Position numbers and translations under genes: made by a program. The notes below the pieces were generated by a model. That model worked only from the letters and a program-made list of their open reading frames with translations. It did not search any database and was not told the origin of the DNA. A stretch of DNA of 12,346 nucleotides from Clostridia bacterium (lineage in GTDB: Bacteria > Bacillota > Clostridia > Oscillospirales > Acutalibacteraceae), in the NCBI GenBank assembly GCA_900769775.1, contig CAAGHT010000099.1, forward strand, positions 1 through 12,346. The letters run 5' to 3'. Position 1 is the stretch's first letter; the number at the start of each line of letters is the position of its first letter. This document shows, piece by piece, positions 5,137 through 10,659 of this stretch.

Positions 5137-7860
5137 ATGACTAATAAGAAAAGCACAAAGCGTGCCCTTTTAGCATCCCTGCTTGCACTTGTTGTAAGCA
5201 TCTCGATGCTTGTTGGTACAACCTTTGCTTGGTTTACAGATAACGTAACCTCAGGAAGAAATACCATTCAGTCCGGCAACCTCGACGTTGAGCTTGAGTA
5301 TTACAACGGAAATGCTTGGGTAACTGTTCAGGATGCAACCGACATCTTCTCTGATGAACTTTGGGAACCCGGCCACACAGAGGTAGTTTACCTCAAGGTT
5401 TCAAACAAGGGTTCGCTTGCTCTTAAGTATCAGCTCGGTATCAACATCTGGACCGAGACTGCAGGAGTAAACGTATATGATGAGGCTTTCAAGCTTTCTG
5501 ATTACATACTCTTCGATGCGATCGACATTGACGGTGAAGCTGATTTCTTCGCAACCCGTGAGGATGCTCTTAAAGCAACCGATGACGTTGATTTCATCAG
5601 CGCAGGCTTCACAAAGGGCAGCGCTCTCGAGAAGAACGGCGAGGAGTATCTTGCACTCGTAGTTTATATGCCCACAGAGACCGGTAACGAGGCGAACTAC
5701 AAGCCCGGCACCACTGCCCCCTCGATTGAGCTCGGTGTTAAACTCGTTGCTACTCAGCAAATGTCTGAGAGCGACTCCTTCGGCAAGGATTATGATGCAG
5801 ATGCAACATACGTAAAGCCTTGGAGTGCAGAGGCAGACACCGCTTGGTACACCGGTGACAAGACAGAGTACACCCTCTATACTGCTGAAGAGCTTGCAGG
5901 CCTTGCAAAGCTTGTAAATGAAGGCAATAGCTTCAAGGGAATCACTATTTATCTTGGCGCTGATATCGACCTCGCAAACAAGCCTTGGACACCTATCGGA
6001 ACCTCTGATAACAACTTCGGCGGAACCCTCGACGGTAAGCATTTCGTTATCTCTAACCTTTCTGTTTCCGGTACCTCGTGCGTTGGTCTCGTTGGTTGCG
6101 CAGGAAATGCTGCTTCTATCGAGAACATCACCGTTGAGAATGCAACAATAACAGGTAACCACTACGTTGGAACCGTTCTCGGCTACGGCTATCTCTCACA
6201 GAATAGCCTTGCAGGCTGCTTCGTAAACAATGCTACCGTTGTATGTACACCCGTTAACAATAATGACGGCGACAAGGCCGGCATTATTGCAGGTATGGCA
6301 ATCAACGGAAACATCTATAACAACAGAGTAGCAAATTCCAAGATTTATGCTTACCGTGATTTTGGCGCAATCGTTGGCTGTGCACAGGCAGAAAACCGCA
6401 ACGTTTCGGTTTATGCAAACGATGTCAAGAATGTTGAAATGTTCTACGTTTCCTGCGCCAACTATAAGGACGGCAAGGAAAACCAGAATATGGGCGAAAT
6501 CGTTGGTCGTCCCAACAACGCAGGCAAGACTGTTACCGTTAAGGCTAACAACACCGTAAAGGACATTGTTAAGAACGAGCCCGTTAAGGTTGCTACTCCT
6601 ACCGATACCGTAAAGGTTGCAAAGGGCGAAACTGTTTACCTTGCTCCCGGTACCTATACACAGGCACCCAAACTCGAGGAGGGCGCAACCCTTATCGGAA
6701 CAGAGGGTGTTACCTTAAACGCAACACTTTCGGGAACCTTCAACAACAACACCGTTCAGAATATTGATATCAAGGCAGGCAATGCACAGCGCTGGGCTTA
6801 CGCAAAGGGTGACATCATATTTGAGGATTGCGCCTTTGAGGCTACAAGTGTTTATGCTATTCACTACGACGGTCTTACCAATGCAAATGTTACCTACAAG
6901 AACTGCGTAATCACAGGTTGGGTAGCTATCGGCGGCGGTGCAAACCACGTTACCTTCGACGGCTGCACAATCTACGGAAACGGCAGATATGGACTTATCC
7001 GTCTTTACAGCCCTGGTACAATCAAGAACTGCGTATTTGATGTTAGCGCAGTTAACACCACCGATGCATATCAGGATGGAATCCACGCAGTTGACTGCGT
7101 AATCGAGGTTGAAAACAACGTTAACCTCAACGGTGAAATGGCTGATATCTACAACACCAGCGGCACAGGCGTTATCAAGGAAGGCGAGGTTGCCAACGTT
7201 TCAACAGCTCCCGCTCTTTCTGCTGCTCTTTCAAATGGTGAGCAGGTATCCCTCAACAAGGATATTGATGCAGGCGGACAGCTCTTTGTTAATAAGGGCG
7301 GCGTTCTTGATGGAAACGGAAATACCGTTACCGTAGATAGCGGTGCTGCAGCTTATGAGAGTGGTCTTACTGTTACCGAAGGTACCGTTAAGAACATCAC
7401 CGTTGACGGCGCATTCCGCGGTCTTGGTGTTGGCGGTTCCGGTGCAAGCGCAATGACCGGCGACGTTACCTATGAAAACGTTATCGTTAAAGGTGCTACC
7501 TACGGTGTTAACATAGGCGTTGGTAATGGTCATAAGCTCACTATGATTAACTGTACAATTCCTGATTGGAACAGCTATAGTGGACTTGGCTCTGCAGAAT
7601 TTACCGGATGCACTTTCACTTCTGAAGGAAGATGGTATGCTGCACAGCGCATTTCTGCAAATGCAACATTCACCTACACCAACTGCAATTTCACCCAGAA
7701 CGTATACAACAATGGTGATGGTAACTACTACCTCGACAGCTATGGCGGAGGAACCATCGTATTTAAGAACTGCTATATGGATGGTGTGCTCGTTACTGAA
7801 GAAAACGTTGCTGAACTTTTCCAGATTGATAATGTTACCGTTAAAGTTGAAAACAACTAA
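5137..7860 (+). CDS. Large TasA-like SipW-dependent protein with GLUG and beta-helix regions
   Basis: This 907-residue exported protein is the largest in the locus. Its first 55 residues differ from those of the 941 gene at only five positions and include the same SipW-type junction T-T-F-A-W-F-T-D (28-35). The TasA-like domain runs to about 225 (E-P-G-H-T at 77-81; IELGVKLVATQ at 197-207). Residues 245-310 hold the lead-in E-E-L-A-G-L-A-K-L-V, A-D-I-D-L, W-T-P-I-G, L-D-G-K-H. About 310-470 carry GLUG-like turns such as G-L-V-G-C-A-G, and 490-900 look like a right-handed beta-helix, with repeated N-C-x-I/F steps and a second lead-in (L-N-K-D-I-D-A, L-D-G-N-G-N-T-V) near 710-735. Such repeats are common in bacterial adhesins and polysaccharide-binding surface proteins. 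No wall anchor is visible. It is the intact counterpart of the amber-interrupted gene. The binding role is inferred from architecture only. Confidence 0.85.
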   Translation: MTNKKSTKRALLASLLALVVSISMLVGTTFAWFTDNVTSGRNTIQSGNLDVELEYYNGNAWVTVQDATDIFSDELWEPGHTEVVYLKVSNKGSLALKYQLGINIWTETAGVNVYDEAFKLSDYILFDAIDIDGEADFFATREDALKATDDVDFISAGFTKGSALEKNGEEYLALVVYMPTETGNEANYKPGTTAPSIELGVKLVATQQMSESDSFGKDYDADATYVKPWSAEADTAWYTGDKTEYTLYTAEELAGLAKLVNEGNSFKGITIYLGADIDLANKPWTPIGTSDNNFGGTLDGKHFVISNLSVSGTSCVGLVGCAGNAASIENITVENATITGNHYVGTVLGYGYLSQNSLAGCFVNNATVVCTPVNNNDGDKAGIIAGMAINGNIYNNRVANSKIYAYRDFGAIVGCAQAENRNVSVYANDVKNVEMFYVSCANYKDGKENQNMGEIVGRPNNAGKTVTVKANNTVKDIVKNEPVKVATPTDTVKVAKGETVYLAPGTYTQAPKLEEGATLIGTEGVTLNATLSGTFNNNTVQNIDIKAGNAQRWAYAKGDIIFEDCAFEATSVYAIHYDGLTNANVTYKNCVITGWVAIGGGANHVTFDGCTIYGNGRYGLIRLYSPGTIKNCVFDVSAVNTTDAYQDGIHAVDCVIEVENNVNLNGEMADIYNTSGTGVIKEGEVANVSTAPALSAALSNGEQVSLNKDIDAGGQLFVNKGGVLDGNGNTVTVDSGAAAYESGLTVTEGTVKNITVDGAFRGLGVGGSGASAMTGDVTYENVIVKGATYGVNIGVGNGHKLTMINCTIPDWNSYSGLGSAEFTGCTFTSEGRWYAAQRISANATFTYTNCNFTQNVYNNGDGNYYLDSYGGGTIVFKNCYMDGVLVTEENVAELFQIDNVTVKVENN

Positions 7861-7872
7861 ATAAAAGTCTGT

Positions 7873-7943
7873 CCTATCCCTCTTTTTGAGGGATAGGCGG
7901 CAATCAAAGTACATAAGGGTTACTTTATGTGTTTTGATTGCTG
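7873..7943 (+). repeat. Two-hairpin RNA element, copy B
   Basis: Hairpin 1: CCTATCCCTC (7873-7882) with GAGGGATAGG (7888-7897), same stem as copy A but loop TTTTT. Hairpin 2: GCAATCAAAGTACATAA (7900-7916) with TTATGTGTTTTGATTGC (7925-7941), 17 bp including two G-U pairs; C7898-G7943 and G7899-T7942 can extend it. Relative to copy A, one G-C pair has become A-T and another has become T-G, so pairing is kept while the sequence changes. The following GACAGGC is shared with copy C. Confidence 0.65.
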
Positions 7944-7965
7944 ACAGGCAAAAACAAAATATAAT
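7938..7965 (+). promoter_or_regulatory. Possible sigma-A promoter for the 8144-10625 gene set
   Basis: A perfect -10 TATAAT at 7960-7965 is preceded, after 16 bases, by TTGCTG (7938-7943), a partial -35. The -35 lies in the last arm of copy B. A transcript from here would begin near 7972 and carry copy C as its leader. The -35 is weak, so this is tentative. Confidence 0.35.
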
Positions 7966-7987
7966 CGCATTAAGCTTTTATACGCTT

Positions 7988-8111
7988 CCCATTCCCAAAA
8001 ACCTTTGTACCTCTCGGGAATGGGCGGCGATCAAAGGGCATAACTTCTTTTTTGATGAAACAGCACCAACCCTCTGTGATTCGGGGAGGGGGTTATGTTC
8101 TTTGATGGCCG
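7988..8111 (+). repeat. Two-hairpin RNA element, copy C, with enlarged loops
   Basis: Hairpin 1: CCCATTCCC (7988-7996) with GGGAATGGG (8016-8024), loop of 19 bases. Hairpin 2: CGGCGATCAAAGGGCATAAC (8025-8044) with GTTATGTTCTTTGATGGCCG (8092-8111), 19 of 20 positions paired counting two G-U, one G-G mismatch. Its 47-base loop can form an extra CCCTC/GAGGG stem (8070-8074 with 8086-8090). Shared bases with A and B are concentrated in the second hairpin (ATCAAAG, CATAA, TTATG, TTTGAT) and in the GACAGGC tail shared with B. The ribosome binding site of the next gene follows at 8131. Confidence 0.6.
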
Positions 8112-8130
8112 ACAGGCGAAATCTACAAAA

Positions 8131-8136
8131 AGGAGG
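8131..8136 (+). promoter_or_regulatory. Ribosome binding site selecting the TTG start at 8144
   Basis: AGGAGG stands 7 bases before TTG 8144. Starting here gives a clean signal peptide (MTKIKARLLLVAA). The same frame is open further upstream but would run backwards through the structured elements, so those codons are not considered coding. Confidence 0.7.
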
Positions 8137-8143
8137 AATTACG

Positions 8144-8707
8144 TTGACAAAAATCAAGGCAAGACTTTTACTTGTTGCCGCAATAGTCATTATCGGAACT
8201 CTGCTTTCGCAGGGCTCACTTGCCTATTACACAAATATAGGCAAAGCGGTAAACGTAGTTACCTCCGGAAGTATAAAGATGCAGATTGTCGAAAAAGGCG
8301 AGGGGGATACAGAATATCCCAAAGAAGGCATATACATTATGCCGGGTGATGTTGTTTCAAAACGGGTTTCGGTCAAGAGCCTCTCTGAACATCCTTTTTA
8401 TCTCAGAGTAAAAATAGTCTACGGCATAAATTCAAACGAGCTTTCCTCCGAGGATTGCTTCAAGCTGAATATCAACGAGCAGGATTGGATATACAGCGAC
8501 GGATGGTATTATTACAAAAAAGAGCTGACCTCAGGAGAGGAAACCTCAAATGTGTTCTCCAAGGTTGAAATTGTCGGCAACAAGGTTGACAACAGCTATA
8601 TCGGAAAAACTCTCACTCTGACCGTTAAGGCAGATGCCGTTCAGAGCGAAAACAATCCGCTCCGTGACGGCGATGTTACAACCGCTAAGGGTTGGCCGGA
8701 GGAATAA
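8144..8707 (+). CDS. Short TasA-like SipW-dependent secreted protein
   Basis: The product is 187 residues from a TTG start. The signal peptide is 1-27, with G-S-L-A-Y-Y-T (24-30) where the other preproteins have A-W-F. One TasA-like domain makes up the rest: I-M-P-G-D (65-69), K-R-V-S-V-K-S-L (73-80), DGWYYYKKELTSGEETSNVF (119-138), and VKADAVQSEN (161-170). The last motif is almost the same as in the 3637 product (VKAEAVQTEN), so this is the bare version of that decorated protein. The G-W-Y-Y-Y-K-x-x-L-x-x-G-E-E-T stretch is typical of this family as I know it. It probably forms a fibre or matrix subunit, cleaved by a SipW-type peptidase. It starts a tightly spaced set of four genes; the next gene begins 3 bases after its stop. 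Confidence 0.8.
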   Translation: MTKIKARLLLVAAIVIIGTLLSQGSLAYYTNIGKAVNVVTSGSIKMQIVEKGEGDTEYPKEGIYIMPGDVVSKRVSVKSLSEHPFYLRVKIVYGINSNELSSEDCFKLNINEQDWIYSDGWYYYKKELTSGEETSNVFSKVEIVGNKVDNSYIGKTLTLTVKADAVQSENNPLRDGDVTTAKGWPEE

Positions 8708-8710
8708 AGC

Positions 8711-9370
8711 ATGAAAAGAGCAATAATTTTTCTTACAGTTTTAGTTCTCCTTTTCTCTGTGTCATTACCGGCAAGTGCGGCGGGCAATGTCATTTATGAA
8801 AAGGATGCGGGCGAGTTTATCTTTGAATACGGTAGTGAACACAGCGAAACCGACCTTTTTTCCGATTTTAAGAGCGTTATGCCGGGCGACAGCATAACAC
8901 AGACCGTAACGGTCAGAAACGATGCTTCAAACAAGGTTAAGGTTAAGATATATATGCGCTCTCTCGGAGCCAACAGCGGCTCGGAGGACTTTCTCTCAAA
9001 GCTCCAGCTCAGCGTAAAAAAATCAAATGACAATGAAATGGCATATATGTTTGATGCTGCGGCAAATGAAACCGATGAGCTTACCGATTGGGTTCTCCTC
9101 GGAACACTTTATTCGGGCGGAGAGGTCAATCTCGATGTAAAACTTGAGGTTCCCACCTCGCTCGGCAACGAATATGCTGAAAAAATAGGAAAACTCACTT
9201 GGGAATTCAAGGTTGAGGAACTGCCTATAGAACCGAGTGATCCCAAACCGCCTCAAACAGGCGATAACTCTTCGATATTGGTTTACATAATATTTGCAGT
9301 AAGCCTTTGCGCAACGGTTATTTTCTTTATTTTGCTTATAAAACGCAAGGAAAACAAAGAAACCGAATAA
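8711..9370 (+). CDS. Secreted protein with C-terminal PPQTG wall-sorting signal (possible fibre anchor)
   Basis: This 219-residue protein starts at ATG, with GGAGG (8698-8702) lying inside the end of the previous gene, so the two are probably coupled. Its signal peptide differs from its neighbours: L-P-A-S-A-A around 19-24 looks like a classical Sec/SPase I site, not the A-W-F type. The mature part has V-M-P-G-D-S-I-T-Q-T-V-T-V-R-N (56-70) and a beta-rich body, resembling the TasA-like domains. The C-terminus has a proline-rich spacer, PPQTGD (180-185), a hydrophobic helix (about 189-210) and K-R-K-E, the full layout of a sortase substrate, with P in place of L in LPxTG. Its place among fibre-like genes suggests it ties the fibre to peptidoglycan. 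No sortase gene is in the window. Confidence 0.8.
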   Translation: MKRAIIFLTVLVLLFSVSLPASAAGNVIYEKDAGEFIFEYGSEHSETDLFSDFKSVMPGDSITQTVTVRNDASNKVKVKIYMRSLGANSGSEDFLSKLQLSVKKSNDNEMAYMFDAAANETDELTDWVLLGTLYSGGEVNLDVKLEVPTSLGNEYAEKIGKLTWEFKVEELPIEPSDPKPPQTGDNSSILVYIIFAVSLCATVIFFILLIKRKENKETE

Positions 9371-9392
9371 ACTACTGATCAGGGGGATAGTA

Positions 9393-10043
9393 ATGTCGAT
9401 CACAATTCGCAAAACTCAATATTTAAAGATCGCTTTGGCTGTCAGCCTGATTCTTATAATTCTGTGGATTATTCTCGGTGCAGGAGCTTCGCTTGCCTGG
9501 TTCAGTGATGAAACACCAGATGTTAAAAATGTTTTCCATACGGCTGATTTTGAGCTTGAGGTCTCTTATCTGGACAAAAACGGCGACTATCAGTCTATCG
9601 AGGGTTCAACCGACATTTTTGATAAAAACGCTCTCTATGAGCCGGGATATACACAGACAGTATTTTTTAAAATAGAAAATAAGGGCAATGTTCCATTTGA
9701 GTTTAAAACGGCAATAAGCGTTACCGATTATACTCTCGGCACAAATGTATTCGGCGGCACCTTTGCGCTTTCGGATAAGCTCAGATTCGGGTTAGTATTT
9801 GATGCCGATGAGCAAGCACTTAAAAACCAACTTGCGGTAAGGGACAGTGCGCAGGAGACTGCTACGATGAAGCTCGGTAACTATTCTACCGAAAGCGCCG
9901 TACTTAATAAAAACTCAACCGTTTATATGGCGATAACTATCTATATGCCCGAGAAAATTGGTAACGAAGCAAATTATAGAGGAAGCGATGTCCCGACAGT
10001 TGACCTCGGACTTATCGTTACCGCAACTCAGATAAAAAACTAA
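9393..10043 (+). CDS. Short TasA-like SipW-dependent secreted protein (second sub-lineage)
   Basis: The 216-residue product starts at ATG with AGGGGGA 5 bases upstream, 22 bases after the anchor gene. A long hydrophobic stretch (about 12-33) ends in A-S-L-A-W-F-S-D (32-39), the SipW-type junction. The remainder matches the N-terminal domain of the 941 and 5137 products across its length: F-E-L-E-V-S-Y (53-59), ST-DIF (72-76), E-P-G-Y-T-Q-T-V-F-F-K-I-E-N-K-G (83-98), G-T-N-V-F-G-G-T-F-A-L-S-D (116-128), YMPEKIGNEANY (184-195) and LGLIVTATQ (205-213). It is therefore the undecorated version of those large proteins. A structural subunit role is inferred from family and context. Confidence 0.8.
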   Translation: MSITIRKTQYLKIALAVSLILIILWIILGAGASLAWFSDETPDVKNVFHTADFELEVSYLDKNGDYQSIEGSTDIFDKNALYEPGYTQTVFFKIENKGNVPFEFKTAISVTDYTLGTNVFGGTFALSDKLRFGLVFDADEQALKNQLAVRDSAQETATMKLGNYSTESAVLNKNSTVYMAITIYMPEKIGNEANYRGSDVPTVDLGLIVTATQIKN

Positions 10044-10076
10044 GCAAAAATATCACACCGAAAGGAGGAAACTGCA

Positions 10077-10625
10077 ATGAAAGGCTTTATAAAACAGTTT
10101 ATGTATGTGCCGAAGCACGGAAAAGTATCGGACAAAACAATGCTTGGCAGAGCTATATTCAGTGCGGTTTTCATTATCGGTTGTCTCGTTGCAATGACAT
10201 TCAGTGCATATGCCTATTTTTCTCATAGTGTTGTGGTTTCGGCAGCCCATATTGAAGCGGCATGCTTTGAGGGCGAAGTGAAAGCAGTAAGTTCATCAGA
10301 CGAGGAAATAATTTTTGCAAATCCCAAAACAGCAGTATATGAGGCCGAGCTGACAGCAGGCGAATATGAGATTACAGTTGGTCATAAGGGCTCTGCAACT
10401 ACGGGATTTTTTAAAGTCGAGACACAAAAAAACACCTATCACACCTCGCAGGTGTTCTCTGCCCAAAGCGGCAAAAACGAGAGCATTACTTTTAAAATAA
10501 AGTTGGATGCTGATGCGAAGGTAGTGATAAGTGCTAATTGGGGAACCTCGGCATATTATTCCGATTATGCGATAAACGGAATAAATCCCGAGAATTATAT
10601 TACTGACGGTGAAACTGTCGGATAA
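10077..10625 (+). CDS. Small secreted protein with SipW-like signal peptide and long N-region, function unknown
   Basis: The 182-residue product starts at ATG with AAAGGAGG 8 bases upstream. It has an unusually long N-region of about 27 residues before the hydrophobic stretch (about 28-46), including Y-V-P-K-H-G-K-V-S-D-K-T-M (10-22). The junction S-A-Y-A-Y-F-S-H (43-50) looks SipW-type. The mature part is about 130 residues and appears beta-rich (Y-E-A-E-L-T-A-G-E-Y-E-I-T-V near 88-101), with no recognised domain. I recall similar V-P-K-x-x-K-V-S-x-K-T-M starts on SipW-type exports in Clostridia. It closes the gene run and is followed directly by the terminator. It could be an accessory or nucleating subunit in the manner of TapA, but no specific similarity to TapA is visible. 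Confidence 0.7.
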   Translation: MKGFIKQFMYVPKHGKVSDKTMLGRAIFSAVFIIGCLVAMTFSAYAYFSHSVVVSAAHIEAACFEGEVKAVSSSDEEIIFANPKTAVYEAELTAGEYEITVGHKGSATTGFFKVETQKNTYHTSQVFSAQSGKNESITFKIKLDADAKVVISANWGTSAYYSDYAINGINPENYITDGETVG

Positions 10626-10633
10626 TTGTTACT

Positions 10634-10659
10634 AAAGAGAGCGATTACTCGCTCTCTTT
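10634..10659 (+). terminator. Intrinsic terminator closing the surface-protein locus
   Basis: AAAGAGAGCGA (10634-10644) pairs perfectly with TCGCTCTCTTT (10649-10659) around loop TTAC and is followed by TATTTTTTT. It lies 9 bases after the stop of the last plus-strand gene. The minus-strand gene ends within it. On the minus strand no T-run follows, so it should work mainly for plus-strand transcripts. Confidence 0.85.

Noticed and set aside
2802..8111. Elements A-C as c-di-GMP, TPP, SAM or cobalamin riboswitches
   Set aside because: None of the conserved core sequences of those classes that I know is visible; the conserved bases lie in a simple paired stem.
7873..8111. Tandem repeats B and C as a CRISPR array
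   Set aside because: Only two units, of different length, with no constant direct repeat or spacer and no cas gene nearby.
2802..8111. Palindromic elements as ends of an insertion sequence
   Set aside because: No transposase is encoded in the window and no target duplication is apparent. A non-autonomous repeat family is still possible and is noted under findings.
7886..8143. Upstream in-frame extension of the 8144 gene
   Set aside because: It would run through both structured elements, has no ribosome binding site and would bury the signal peptide about 86 residues inside the protein.
941..10043. Camelysin-type metalloprotease activity of the TasA-like proteins
   Set aside because: No HExxH or other zinc-binding motif was seen in any of the TasA-like products; the structural-subunit reading fits better.
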